A stretch of DNA of 64,000 bases from Prostheceraeus crozeri (taxonomy: Eukaryota > Platyhelminthes > Polycladida > Euryleptidae), in NCBI GenBank assembly GCA_907163375.1, contig CAJQUW010007898.1, positions 124,001 through 188,000 on the forward strand. Direction: 5' to 3'. Below the pieces are notes generated by a model. It was not told the DNA's origin, searched no databases, and saw only the letters and a program-made list of their open reading frames with translations. This document shows positions 12,187-24,317 of the stretch, one piece after another; position 1 is the stretch's first letter; each line of letters opens with the position of its first letter. A program made the position numbers and the translations under genes.

Positions 12187-12958
12187 GATTGTTTCATAAA
12201 AAGTGGATCACCCTTAAACATCGCCTTAACTTCAACTTTGTCTAACTCCACCAAACTTGAACGAATTTCTCTGAAATTTGGAAGATATGTCAGTTGTGCT
12301 TACTAATATCATTGTTGGAAATTTCAAGCATGAATATTGAGTTGTTTTCCTGTTATAGATAAAAAAGTAGTAGATAATTTGATCTTCATTTAGCAATGTT
12401 ACACAAAATCATACCTCACTCTTATAAAATTACATTTGCTTCCTTTGTTATGTAATATGTTGTTCTACAAGCCAAAAGCTATGAAGCAAAACAAAAATAA
12501 AGAAAATCGGTCAATCATAGCCAGTATAGCACCATTATTCATCAACAATAATGTAACTGCTACATGTGATTAACTGGACTTCATGTTCCATAGCTTCCTG
12601 ACTTCGTTGCGGTGGTGTTGGCAGTACTCCTGATTGCTTTCAGCTAGAAATCTATCTCTTACCGGTTGAAAACAATACAAAGCACAAATGAACAATAACG
12701 AGATCGCATTCACAAAAGGCAAAAGTGTCAGGGTTTTCTTTGCGAGCTACAAGCAAGCGACTAAATGTCCCTTACACAAATGTGCGTCGATGGCATAATG
12801 ATGATTTTCGACTCTGTCGTAAAGAGGGCTCTGGCCGTCCACGCAAAACATCCAAACGTAGAGACCACCTAATTTTGAGATTTGTTAAAGTTGATCCAAG
12901 TCTCTCGTTAACTGAGATGGCTGCACTAGACTTTTCGATAAAGTCAATGACTTATTGA
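12187..12958 (+). mobile_element. Tc1-like element, 5' half with N-terminal HTH domain of the transposase
   Basis: The frame at 12,692-12,958 encodes FSLRATSKRLNVPYTNVRRW, then EGSGRPRKTSKRRDHLI, then VDPSLSLTEMA. This is the bipartite Tc1 DNA-binding region: a first helix-turn-helix (S.R..sk.l.vp..tV.rw), the GRPRK AT-hook-like linker, and the start of a second helix-turn-helix. No ATG is in frame; a GTG lies at 12,725 and the frame is open back to a TGA at 12,689, so the true start may be lost. The catalytic DDE half is absent and the frame ends at 12,958. The element probably starts at 12,187 (cagattgtttcataaaaag) after a TA. A partly deleted second copy of the same element sits at 35,772-36,180. 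Confidence 0.8.
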
Positions 12959-13381
12959 GGTACGCCTGCTTACATTTGCATTTACATACACATTCTCAGG
13001 GCATAAAGAGTACCACACTTATCGTAATAGAATTTTCATGAACATGAAAGTACATGTACTGCACCGGTACATGTACAAAGGATACATGCATGTAATCCTA
13101 CAGCATGGATAATCAATAAATAATCAGTTATCAAATCAATTAAAAATAGTCTAATATTAATTGTACACACACGGTTTCCAAGTTAAAACAGTTTTCGAAC
13201 CAATATTCTTTATTAAAAGAAATCTAAAAAAATTACAACAGATGCTAAAATGACTTGTTATCTTCAATGAATCGATGCTCTTTCTTTGATCTCAGAGCAG
13301 TGCAGAGGGGAAGCGTTAAAAACATTTTTGAGCAGTGGAGTAGCGCCGTTTGCTTGCGTTACCTCACCATGAAATCCCTGA

Positions 13382-13405
13382 ATATATATATATATATATA
13401 TATAT
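13382..13405. repeat. (AT)n microsatellite
   Basis: An uninterrupted alternation of A and T over 24 bases, followed by gatat and further AT-rich sequence. Confidence 0.9.
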
Positions 13406-13507
13406 GATATAATGATAATATAAATGCATCAATATAAATATACTGATAATACAATTATACAATCTAAAGAAATATTGGCTGCATTAGTCTCAATTCACTG
13501 ATTTGAG

Positions 13508-13651
13508 TGTGTCAAATAATAGTGTGCAATAACATGTATGCATTATGAATTATTCAAGTCTATACATACATTATGTATGCCTGCATTTTCCTAGAATATG
13601 ACGCTCGGTATGTGGTTGGTTGTCTTTGAGTCCATAAAAGCAGTGCCTTTT
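13508..13651 (+). repeat. Copy 2 of the direct repeat at 11,885-12,045
   Basis: From gtgtgtcaaataatagtgtg to ccataaaagcagtgcc this copy aligns with 11,885-12,045. Differences are scattered, so the duplication is not recent. Confidence 0.65.
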
Positions 13652-15415
13652 TCCGCTATTATTGTTGATAGCAGCACTTAATGATCAGTGCTTAGCACAT
13701 GTCACGTGGTGTGCACGCTTTACATTTGAAGGATTAATGATGTTTCGTCGTCATTGCATTCGAAGCCGACCAGAGATTTAGAGAGAGCTTGATTTTGTGG
13801 ATAATTTAGCATACTCTTATTTAATGAAAGCACACTTATTAGAAGCATCATGCGCACACATGAGAATGACCACGATGAATCTAGATTGACCACAAGGTTG
13901 TTCATCACATGTTGGACAAGTGTAACCGTTTCAATTTCATATTAACTGACCTATTATTTAATTTCCAATATGAAGCCAACACTGTCTTTGTATTTGCATT
14001 AATCTATGCTATCATATAGGCCTGATGTATAATATCATATGTATATTATATATATCATCATATCATTACACATGCATATCATATTAATGTGTCACGCATC
14101 ATATAAAATACTAATATATGCCATATACTATTATGATATATATGATGAATTATGCACTTTTGATTGAGCCAGAGAAGTGGGGTATAACTAGGAAGCTAAA
14201 ATAGAAAATATGTACCTTTAAAGGATTTATTCGGAAGAGAGGCCTAGTAAAGTCATTGTTCTGTTAATTTAAAATTATTCAACGTCACAAATTTCTTCTA
14301 GGCTTCTTTGAACGTCTGCCTATTCAAAAATATTGTACCTCGAAATGCAAATGCATGTGTTCACCATTCTTATGTCAATCACATTCTCAGATGATGCCTA
14401 AATGATCTGGTGATGTAAGGATGAATTTGATTTAAATAAAAAAATTGCCTACATTTTCATAATATAGGCTATCTCCAACGATTAATTATTAAACTTTTAG
14501 TACTTGAAAGAATTTCTTAATAGGCTTTCAAGTAACCGACAGCTGAGGCATTTGAATATTCTTTAAACTGTAAGCTGCGAAGCTACACATTTGCTACATG
14601 AAAGCACCGCCAGTACAGTTTCCTCAAGAGCATGCTAGCATTAATAAGAATTTATTTGTAGATAAACAGCCACTTTTTCAATAAGACTTTTCGAGTGATA
14701 TTTATGCTATACAATTTATGTAAGCATTGGTTAATGAATATCATCAAGCTAAAAGACACACAACTTTCATTTAAAGCACAATGACTAAAATTTTGAAAAT
14801 CGACGTTACACCAACGTCATTGCAGGACAGAAGAAATTAATTTTACCATCAGGATTTTTAAGACGCTTATGTGGCTGTGAGGAATCTAGTATCGCAAAAT
14901 CGCCAAAAATCGAGATTCAGCTGTTTGAAAAATAACATAGGCTACGTAAGGTAAATTTCTTCAAACATCTAGTAAACAATAGTCGCCTGAATTACACTAC
15001 TGACATTAGTGTGCAGCAATTAACAGAGTGCCGTTGAAAGAAAAATATGAATAGAATTATTCTATTCAAAATCGATCTGCTAAAATATTCTATTCAAATT
15101 CTATCTGCCAAGAGGGATATGAAGTCATGTTGCTAATTTTTGATTGAAGATGCAACTGAATATTCATTAGTTCTATCAAAACATTTTTTAAATATTTGTT
15201 TGCATTCATAATCATAATAATTATAGAATGAAAGTGAGCTTAACTGACGAGTGACGACAAGGGAACCAAATGCCTAAAGATGCATTTTATTGTAATCAAA
15301 TTGCCATATCGGTCAATTGCTGAATATGATTGCCACAAACAAATGACTATTCATATTACTAGCATGTCGGAGCTAAGGCGAAGTCTTCTATAACATAAAT
15401 TGGCAAAAAGTAAGC
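13652..15415. other. AT-rich stretch without a recognisable gene
   Basis: 14,030-14,150 is rich in atatca/catata words and may be decayed microsatellite. At 15,050-15,110 the phrase attctattcaaaatc recurs in slightly varied form. No protein or RNA gene is supported. Confidence 0.45.
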
Positions 15416-15574
15416 TAGAAATTATTTGCACGCCTAAGCTTTCAAGGATTCACGCTTCTTTAGGGAGCCCAAAACCGGCTAAAACAGTCAGCACACTGTC
15501 AAAAGCTTTGTGCTCCGTGTGCCCGTATGAAGAAAAGTGAATAGGCAAAACGTTGGGCATGCAAATAATTTCTA
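15416..15574. mobile_element. Small MITE with 19-bp terminal inverted repeats
   Basis: TAGAAATTATTTGCACGCC at 15,416-15,434 is the reverse complement, with one mismatch, of 15,556-15,574. If the outer TA is the target duplication, as in Tc1/mariner-type MITEs, the inverted repeat itself is GAAATTATTTGCAYGCC. Complementarity continues weakly inside the arms (attcacgcttctt against the right arm), as in foldback-type MITEs. There is no coding capacity in about 155 bases. Confidence 0.75.
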
Positions 15575-16274
15575 ATGATATTTTAGCCAATAAGTCTCAA
15601 AGATGACATCGCTTTACTTTTGACGGACTGATAATGAATCAATTGCCTTATGTCAATTTATTAAGTCAAAAAATGATATAATTCAGAACTACTTTCTTGC
15701 TAACTTGCACCTATATAGATGATCCGCAACACTGCGCTACACATTGATGAGGATGTATAATATGTATTTAATAAGCAACAGTGTTTGCTTACAAATAGAA
15801 AGTTATTAGTCGATTGCAAATTAATTATGTTGCTTTTTTTTTGCTTTCAAGTGAATTGCATGATTTTCATGTGATAAAACCGTACCGACAGATCAGTACG
15901 TATTTTATAGCCGCTTAATTGCTTTAATAAACGCTCATCACGGCATGTAAGAACTTTTTTTCTGATAATGTTGCCAGAATCCAAGTAAAAGATTGTCAAA
16001 TGTTGAGGATTTGAATATGACAGTGCGACATTCCTCACTGTATAAACGGTTGATCACGGGTGGTAGACTGTGGTAGACATCATATTCAAACAATGATCGT
16101 CCCAAATGATATTTTCAAAATATCAATATAAACTCGCATGATGAAAGTAAAACACGAAATGTTTCTTTATCATATTCACCCTGTTAATTTGCATGGAAAT
16201 GTTATACATGCTTCAAACAGTATATATATTTATAACGATGGAAAATTCAGCCAAAGTTAGGTACCTTAACTTGA
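15575..16274. other. Stretch without a recognisable gene
   Basis: No recognisable feature. The minus-strand frame at 15,847-16,038 has no known domain. Confidence 0.4.
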
Positions 16275-16591
16275 CAGGCCTGCCTGCAATCTGACCGTTG
16301 AGGTTCTTGTGTTCGCTGATAAGAGCTACTTATGCAATGCGCGTGCTTGATCAATCACACAAGCCAACGAGAGCGATGAATCTCTATGTCAATCACCATC
16401 ACTTGGTGACAATGCATACAATGGCTAGAATAGGATTATGTCGGCTATAGACTAAGGCGTGCTTTACACTGGCAGTTCATGTGCTGTGCAGCAGATGACG
16501 AAGATGATCTCGTTATGACGTTTATCGTAATTTCTTCTGAACATGACGTCAGTGCTGCAGTGGCAGTTCAGGTGCAGTTCAGCGATTAGAA

Positions 16592-16715
16592 CATAGAAAT
16601 AAACTGTTTATCTGAAGTTCGCTAGAATGGAAATTGACTCAAGGTCGCGGCACATCCGGGCATAGAAATAAACTGTTTATCTGAAGTTCGCTAGAATGGA
16701 AATTGACTCAAGGTC
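16592..16715 (+). repeat. Identical 55-bp tandem pair inside the Harbinger-like element
   Basis: 16,592-16,646 and 16,661-16,715 are identical, both starting catagaaataaactg and ending gactcaaggtc, with 14 bases between. The identity implies a recent duplication or conversion. Confidence 0.9.
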
Positions 16716-16740
16716 TAATTCACACCCGAGGGAAATAAAT

Positions 16741-17039
16741 TTGGCAGGTGCATCTAAGTGAAAATACGTGCGATTTATGTGCCGTTATTGTGCATTGCAT
16801 GAAGCTTAATTTCCATTCTAGAGGTATTATTGTTGTCAATTTCTATGCATCCGGGGGAACTAAGTTGGGGCATGAAAAACCAATTAAAGGCTTCGATTTA
16901 CTCATGTGACTGATTCTAACCCAGTGATACAGACGTTGGCAGGTGCATCTAAGTGAAAATGCGTGCGATTTATGTGCCGTTATTGTGCATTGCATGAAAC
17001 TTAATTTCCATTCTAGAGGTTTTATTGTTGTCAATTTCT
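16741..17039 (+). repeat. 104-bp direct repeat pair inside the Harbinger-like element
   Basis: 16,741-16,844 and 16,936-17,039 match almost perfectly (three single-base differences seen). Both start ttggcaggtgcatctaagtg and end tgttgtcaatttct. Each contains the block aatttccattctag, the reverse complement of ctagaatggaaatt in the 55-bp pair. The whole inner part is therefore built from shuffled direct and inverted copies of a few modules. Confidence 0.9.
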
Positions 17040-17312
17040 GTGGATTAGAACGAAGTCTATCTCTTTGCAGCCTGCTGCAATGATAGTGTCATCTGATTGG
17101 ATAATTTTCTCTATTATTTGTTCCATGACTCACTGTGGTTGGACAGTGCAGTAGCTGACTTGCTGTCTTGCTGCTCGCTTCATAGCCATGTCATGCTGCG
17201 TTTCAATCACGTGACGGTCGTGTGACTCGTGTCTCTCGTCTGCTGCAACTGCAGCGACTGCCAGTGTAAAGTAGGCTTAACTCGTTCACAAATGAATCTA
17301 TCTCCGTGTTTT

Positions 17313-19622
17313 GCCCTATACAAGGGATCACAGGCATGGCTTGGAATAATCCAAATTAGCTCACGACATCCTCTTCAGTCACTTGTCGTGCTACTTACGA
17401 CATCGTTATTTTTTTTGATATTTTTTTATATAAAATTTTTTTTCTTGCCAACGGATATTTAGATCGCTTCTCAGACAGTTCATTTTGAAAACGCGAAGTT
17501 TGTTTTCATCGACTTGCTCTATAATCCAATTCGCCGAGGTGCTTGAAGCCATTTGCATGTTCAGCCGCTGTGTCATCGAATGACATTCGTAGGGATTCCA
17601 ACTAAAAACCGTCGATTTAGATTACCAGGTCAAGGGTATATCTTGGAAAATTAGAATCTTACACATCTAGTAGAAAAAATTGGTAAAACTGTTAGTAGGC
17701 CTACTTCATGGAAAGATTTGAGATAAGGCAAGGCGGACCAAGGGCACCACAATTCATCGCGGAATGGGGCCTACTTAATATAGACGAATTTAAAGTAATT
17801 GAACTTGTAGTTCTGCTATAGTATTTTAGATTGGTACCGTGCACTGTACATCATCATTAATAGTAGGTTAGAAAACGTCCTCCACACTGCAATAATAAGG
17901 TATACTCCTTGCAAGATAAGCAAATGATGTAGATTACAATTTTTGATAATTTTTGTAATTTTTGATGCAAAATGCTTTATTAGGCTTGTTCTATTATTGG
18001 GCTGTAGACAGCTACACATAATGTTCTTATTATAAACTTTCGGTCAAAATCTGCTACTTCTTACTAATGAAAAAATATAGTTGAGAAGAATTTAAGGTTT
18101 TAAGTCACAGAAAAGCTCAGAATTTACATTTTGCGTACAGAAAATAAATGCTTTGCATGGATGAAGATTGAGCTGGTGGAAAACTGCCTCAATTATTTGA
18201 TGTCGTTAAACTGTATCCGGTAATCTGTTTCATTGCAAACTTGCGCAAGATCCTTACAAAGAACAGGTAATTTGCAATTCATCGACTATGACATAATCTT
18301 TGAACTATCTATTACGGACTTCAGCGTGATACACAATTTCTTTGTTACAAAATTGCATTAACTTGTTTACATACATTATTTTAAGATTCTCTCATGGATT
18401 ACACAATTTGAAATTGATGTACGATTTCCGATCCAAATGTAGTTAGAGCATCACAATGATGAAAAGCTATGTATCAGGATAGCGTTTCATCCAGTGACTT
18501 TGAAAATTCGAGCTATTTCATGAGTAAATTACAAAACTATTTTCTCTCATATTCATCAAGTGGTAGATAATTAGTTATTGTTGTTTTGATGAACAAATTC
18601 TATGATTTCTATTCAGTGATTATCGGTCATTAGTCAAATGTCCTCATGGGATTGAAGTTAATTCAATTTACCTTTACAATACAGGAATTATTGATTTGAA
18701 ATATTCTAAATTTTCTAGAAACTTCATGACTGCAATTAAAAAAGTTATTAAAAGCACTTAATGGCTGTTTTGTCCTCCAAATTTCCAAGCACGATCGGAA
18801 AAAATATTTGCATACCCGTCAAATTTATGCAACATTGTTTGAATGTAAGATAAAACTCAGATTATTAAATTCTTTTCATCTTGTAAAGCAATTTATTTTA
18901 TCATCGGCTTCGGAGAAATTTGGATCAATGCGAACATGCAAATATTCCGATAGAATGTCTCCAATGAGCTATAAGTTGTTGCTGTTATCAATAAAAGCAT
19001 TATGATGCTTGCGGTTCAAATGAAAAGAAATGTGTGATAAAAGTATAATCAATCGATAGATATTACTTTATCTTTTCCTCGTAGATATCAAGTAATGGTT
19101 TTGGAAATCAAAATAAACATTTTTTCGTTCATTTGAATTTGACAACGAGAGTTGTAGCTGTACAAAAACGGTTGAGATGTGGGTTGAAAATGAATACATA
19201 ACATTCGATTTGATAAAGCTAAGAAACATCGCGCTCTCATAATTGTCTCAATCCTCCCACGACAACATAGATATCTATCATATTTATCAAAGATAACCAT
19301 CTGCATGACATGCACACATTTCAATAAATGCCTTTCTATATCTAAGCGTGTAATAAGTGTGCGAAAGATGAATAGATGGTGGATAGTTGATGGAAGATGA
19401 GAAACGAGTTTACGATTAAATAGGCCATTTTAGCACTCGCATGTATATATAATTGAAAGTTTATCTGTCGCATCTACTATCAGCGGCTATTCGGCTTCCT
19501 TTTGCAATAGGTTCTATATTGTCTATGATCACAAAGTCGAGAAATGAAGAAACATTCATTATTCTGACAGGATACTCGTATATTTACGAAATGAAGACAC
19601 ACAAACGTTCTCTTATGAGAAA
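17313..19622. other. AT-rich stretch without a recognisable gene
   Basis: 17,401-17,450 is T-rich. No open frame beyond about 80 codons and no motif recognised on either strand. Confidence 0.45.
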
Positions 19623-20153
19623 TTGAATGCTCATAAACTGGAAAGCCATTCGAAATACAGTAAGTTCCAACCATACCAAGATTTCCTTTTGAACTTGTTG
19701 ATAGCATTGAGATTTGGCGTCATTGTAAGTAAAGATTTGAATCGGACTCAGCATGTTGAAAAGGTGACAACAGCTGTTAACAAATGTCTACATGTGCAGC
19801 GAAAAATGAAATTGTATATGAGTTCTACTGAGTTCCATGAATTGCACATCAGCTTTATTCGATCTGTCTGTGAGTACGCCTGTCCACGTTTCGTTGATAT
19901 AAATCTCACGCTCACACAAAAGTTAGCAGGGCTTCATAGAAGAGCATATATAATTTACATTTGTCGTTGCAGTTGCTCCCATGATGTGGTGTCAAAACTT
20001 CGAGATATTGTGTGTAAAAAGCTTTTTACATGCATCTCCATGAATGAAGACCATGTCCTGAGACACTTGATCCCACGAACATTGCTATATAGTGACAAAT
20101 ATGTTGTTCCTTTCTGTCAGACTGAAGCGATCTTTTATTTCCTGAGCTATTAA
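19623..20153 (+). mobile_element. LINE remnant: reverse transcriptase C-terminal (thumb) region
   Basis: From about 19,717 the plus-strand frame reads GVIVSKDLNRTQHVEKVTTA, then VNKCLHVQRKMKL, then FIRSVCEYACPRFVD, LAGLHRRA and LRDIVCKKLFTCI. The layout (lGv.iskDL.w..Hv..i...a.k.l..lr.lkr; ...lyi..iRsvlEYa.pv; ...le..qkRal.ii; ...l..RR..lc..lf..i) is the standard post-catalytic region of CR1/jockey-like LINEs. Residues before GVIVSK do not fit the family, so homology starts inside the open frame. The frame is open to the stop at 20,153, unusually clean for this window. No polymerase core lies upstream: a 5'-truncated copy. Confidence 0.8.
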
Positions 20154-23100
20154 CTTGATGAATGATGTTTGATAATATTTTTGCATTTGTTTAGTGTCCT
20201 ACATGATTCATGATTTTAATAATTAAGATTTTCGCAATTTTAGCTATGTTTCCTCAGGTTTGGACAGACTTTCCTTATTGCTCGTTCAATATGGTCCGCC
20301 TGGCCCTGCCATGTAGTATACGTTGGATGTTAGGGGCCGAAACCTTGCTTTATGCAGCCACATGATTCCTCGCTGATGACTGCGTGCATATTGATCTTAT
20401 TTTTGGTTTTTTTCTGTATCCACCATTCATCATTTACAATTTTTGGTTAGCTTCTCGTCATGTATCATGCCGAGCTCTCATGTTTATAGACATAAGCAAA
20501 AATTGATGATAAGTTCTGATTCATTTTCCGTACCCTTAAAAGTTGGGTCGACCAGCCGTTGTAGGTATTACACATCCTACTTTGTGTTAGGGCATGGATC
20601 TCTATATTCTAATTATTAATGTATATTTATACGCACTGGACTTTCAATAATATGATTTATTACACGATTCTCCACTTGGGTATTAACTCTAATCTTGAAT
20701 TCTTCCACTTCCTGGATTCTTCGAATTTCGTAGCCGTGCCGTGATTTAATTTAACCACTAGAAGGTTCACACACTGAAAATGTTGCTTTAAATTCAATTT
20801 TATTGAATTCAGATAATTAGATCAGATTATAGATTATATTATATTATATTATATTATATATTATATTATATATATTATTATTATTATTATATATTATATA
20901 TTATATTATATTATATATAATCAGATTTAGAAATTAGGGAGGTCACAATGGGGCAAATAGCCTATCCCTCAAGGATGCACATCTATTCCAGGTTTTTTTA
21001 GCATCTCGGAAATTGCAATGTGTGCACAAAATCTACGTTTGCTATTTTGTCTTTGAAACAGAAATAATCCATTGGCCTGGTTTTGGAAATGTCTCTGAGT
21101 ATACAAACAGAAATTAATGTTTAAATTTTGCATGCGTTGACCATGCGTTGGCCAGTTTGTTTTGATGGACAATCTGAGAAATGAATTAGAGTTTGGAAAA
21201 TTGCAGTTTAAAAGTGTTGTAAGGCAAAATGTGATGCGGTCCCGTATTTTCTTTCAAACAATTTTTGGATAGTTAGATCTAATATCGGAAATGAAAATAT
21301 TTATGTTTCCGAGTTCGTTACTTCTAAAACACACTAGCAAAACACATATCTGTTATCACACATTCTATTCAACTTTCTCTAGCTAAACATGCTGCGGCAG
21401 TTATTGATATTAAACGAAAATATTTAACGTTGATATCATGTCCATTATAATTTGCACATTACTTGTTTATCGCATATTTTCATCACAAAGGAAAGACTGG
21501 TGGAATAAGTAAAAATCCTTAAAAATCAGACAGTTCTGAACACAAGATTGTTGAGCACTGCATTATGTAATCTACGCAAAATCCCTTTTTTAAATGACCA
21601 CTGAATAGAAATGCTATTCATGTTAATTATGAAGTTGAATCATTAATGAACATGTTTATTGGTATATAGTTTATTCTACCTGCTCACAGAACTCAACGTC
21701 TCGCACGGTGCTTCTTTAATATTATATGCGTATTATTTAATAATTTACATGAACGATGAAAATTTCCATGCAAACCTAACAGCGGAAAGTCGGTTTTCTA
21801 TGTACTACTTTCAAGTGCAAAAGACTTTATACTTTATTATCAATAGCTACATCCATGGAATCACATACATTTACATGTATCGTACATTGATGTAGTTTAT
21901 GTATCTACGCTGGAGCATTTGTGTGTAATAATTTCACTTAAGCATTTTGCATCGCCAATGAAAATAGAAATGAAGCAGCAACCTTTAACAATATATCAAA
22001 TTACTATCTGAATAAGTAAAGTAAATCCTGATAATCACGAGAGATCCGTCATGGTCACTCTCGTGAACTACTCGCTCACCTTTCACATGGCAATTCGATC
22101 TATTGACTATTTTATTTCATTCTTATTGTTAAATGCCGCATTAAGGGTAAACTAATTTTATTCTTAAATGATCTTCATTCGCTTTTAAATGCACAGCTCC
22201 TCTACACAGGCAGTACAGTATTTCAGTTGAAGGATTTGTGAAGTCTTGATGAAAACATCTCGGTTAAATACCATCGATTAGTTAGATGGAACTATCTATA
22301 ATAATGAAAAATTGCCAGAAACATTTTTTGCTCATGTATCACCTCCAAACTGTCGCTTACATCCACAGAAGCAATTTCAAGTCGAAAAAACCATTGACTG
22401 TCATGTCATTGAAGCTATTTTTGAAAAAAATTGCGGCGTTCTTACGAGATCATACGAGATTAGGAGAGGTGCCATTAGAATCCCATTGATCTTCTCTTTC
22501 TTTTGGCTATAATTTTTGCCGCTTTGAGATCAACGCTGCTGCGCAATTCCCCTCTTGCGCAGCTCATCTTTTTGCATCATTCACGATAGCCATGCATGTG
22601 CAGCAGAAATAAAAATTCCATTCACCACTCAATTCAGTTGTTTGACATGACATATTTGAGTGGAATTATAAAGAATGGTGTCCTTAAAAACTTGAACGAT
22701 TTACTTGCTTCCAGTATCGCTCTATAGTTTCTTGGTTGCCGACAGATGATCCAAATTTTATGAAATGTTGATAGTAAGTATCTATTACTTCCGTTTGATT
22801 TACGTCAATCTGCATCTGAATTTTGAAGTGGCATTTAATAAACTGTCAATGCATTGATAAGCAGCTGACAAGTGTTTCAAATTTAGGAAGTCAAAAGTTC
22901 ATTTAGCATTTTGCTGAGTTCAGAAAGTTTAATTTCCCAATGACAGGTCAGATAATTTCTATCTGCTGTTAATCTCACTTTGATTGTTTTCAAAAAATTA
23001 ATTCACCAAATTCAAAAAATTGTTGAATCAAAGACAATGCAATCCAAACGGAGTTGATTATCTTTGATCTTAGATTCTCTTACAAGGATCGAAACTCTTA

Positions 23101-24044
23101 AGTGATGCATAGGGGCGATGCGTCGAGTCAGAACAAACCAAGCGAGCTGCTTCGTCCAGTGAGCAGGGGCATGCTCGATTCGGTTTCGCATGATTCCGAA
23201 GCGCACGGACTAGACTAAGCCATTGATCAAAGATAGACCGATTTTGAATTGAGTAATCAGAGGCCCATTTAAGTATAGTGCATTTCTTACAAAATTGGCT
23301 GATATCGTGCCCTGCTTGTAGCTGTTCGGGAATACAACATCCAAGGTAAAGAAAACTAAGAGCAAAGGTTTTATTAATCAATTTCAAGGATATTCTTCCT
23401 TTAATGTACTCTTCTTGTCACAATGATTCCTGGTCTTTGGTGACGTTATCGAAGCAGCCGTTAAAACGTCAAAGTCCAAAATCGTTGGCTTTGTTATGGT
23501 CGGTAGAGGGATCTAGCCTTGTCTCTTCATAATGCATGATGCTGTAAAGCTTTAGGTTCACAGGTTGATAAATTCCACGAGGCAAGTAATTATTTCCCTT
23601 GATGGAAAACATTAGCCCGCTGCTACTCCTCTTACTTTGCCCTGATCTCATTGCTCGGGTGAAAGGTGTATGTAGCTTTGAACTTCCGGGAGAAAGACAT
23701 CTGCATTTTTTGGAAGTTTACACTTAGTTTCCGAGTTTGTCAATCCCCCCTCTTTATCTTATAAATGTTGTTTAACAATTCAAATCGAAGATATAATACT
23801 AAGATATCGGGACTTGAGGCTTCTATGAGACTTTATTTTGTTTGCACTTACATATCTGCTAAGATTTAGATTCATTTAGAAAAAATCATTTACTCTATTT
23901 TTCTTCCGAGGGGAAAATTAAGTAATCATTGCCTTTTTGATATGCTTTTTCCGGATGTTATCGTCGTTTGGAAACAGAAATTACATGTATCCTACCACAG
24001 ATACCCTTTTTTATGCAATGGAAAGACGATGGACGCTAATGTAG
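20154..24044. other. Long stretch without a recognisable gene
   Basis: Apart from the AT microsatellite listed separately, I see no repeats or protein motifs. A 105-codon minus-strand frame (23,070-23,387) has somewhat higher GC and several cysteines but no pattern I know. The plus-strand frame at 22,286-22,489 is also unrecognised. Confidence 0.4.
20826..20925. repeat. (TTATA)n / AT-rich microsatellite
   Basis: About 100 bases made of ttata, tatta and tta units with several phase changes. Confidence 0.9.
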
Positions 24045-24262
24045 CATTGAAATACGATACGAGAGCTACACCGTCTATCTTCGCATTCCCAGTGAAAATG
24101 GTAATGTGATTCCTATGGCTCATAATTTGGACTCCCTGATATCTGAAGCTTGACATATTTTAAAGTTCTGTACTGCATTGATTGTGCAGAAAACGATCAC
24201 AGATTTGAGTCATTCAGAGATTAAAATCTTAGATTTTTACTGTCATAGATTTTAGGTTCAGT
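24045..24262 (+). repeat. Dispersed repeat, partner in inverse orientation at 41,795-42,000
   Basis: Shared landmarks are cttcgcattcccagtgaaaa, then attcctatggytcayaattt, then gatatct.aagctt, gatttgagtc and catagattttaggttcag. The partner carries these as the reverse complement in the same order. Divergence is clear but alignment is continuous over about 200 bases. No coding pattern is visible; it is probably a non-autonomous element fragment. Confidence 0.65.
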
Positions 24263-24317
24263 AGTTGACCGAAATAAGCTCGTAGGCACTGAGACTTTTA
24301 ATATTCAAGCCAATTTA

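Larger units (their letters stand above)
16456..17277. mobile_element. Non-autonomous DNA transposon, Harbinger-like by ends
   Basis: The left end GGCGTGCTTTACACTGGCAG and the reverse-complemented right end GCCTACTTTACACTGGCAG form terminal inverted repeats. TAA stands on both outer sides (16,453-16,455 and 17,278-17,280). A TAA target site with a GG/GC-starting end is the usual PIF/Harbinger signature, but a hAT or other origin is not excluded. About 820 bases with no transposase-like frame make it non-autonomous. The empty-site comparison with 7003-7225 supports these limits to within a few bases. Confidence 0.65.
16275..17312 (-). repeat. Dispersed repeat copy split by a DNA transposon
   Basis: The reverse complement of 7003-7225 aligns with 16,275-16,455 (gacaggcctgcctgcaatct onward) and then resumes at about 17,280-17,312 (gttcacaaatgaatctatct). 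The uninterrupted copy reads agactaacccacacgc at the junction. Here agactaa is followed by about 820 foreign bases and then ttaactcgttcac. This shows an insertion of 16,456-17,277 into an existing repeat. Confidence 0.75.

Noticed and set aside
23070-23387. 105-codon minus frame with cysteines
   Set aside because: No family pattern could be recognised; calling a gene would be a guess.
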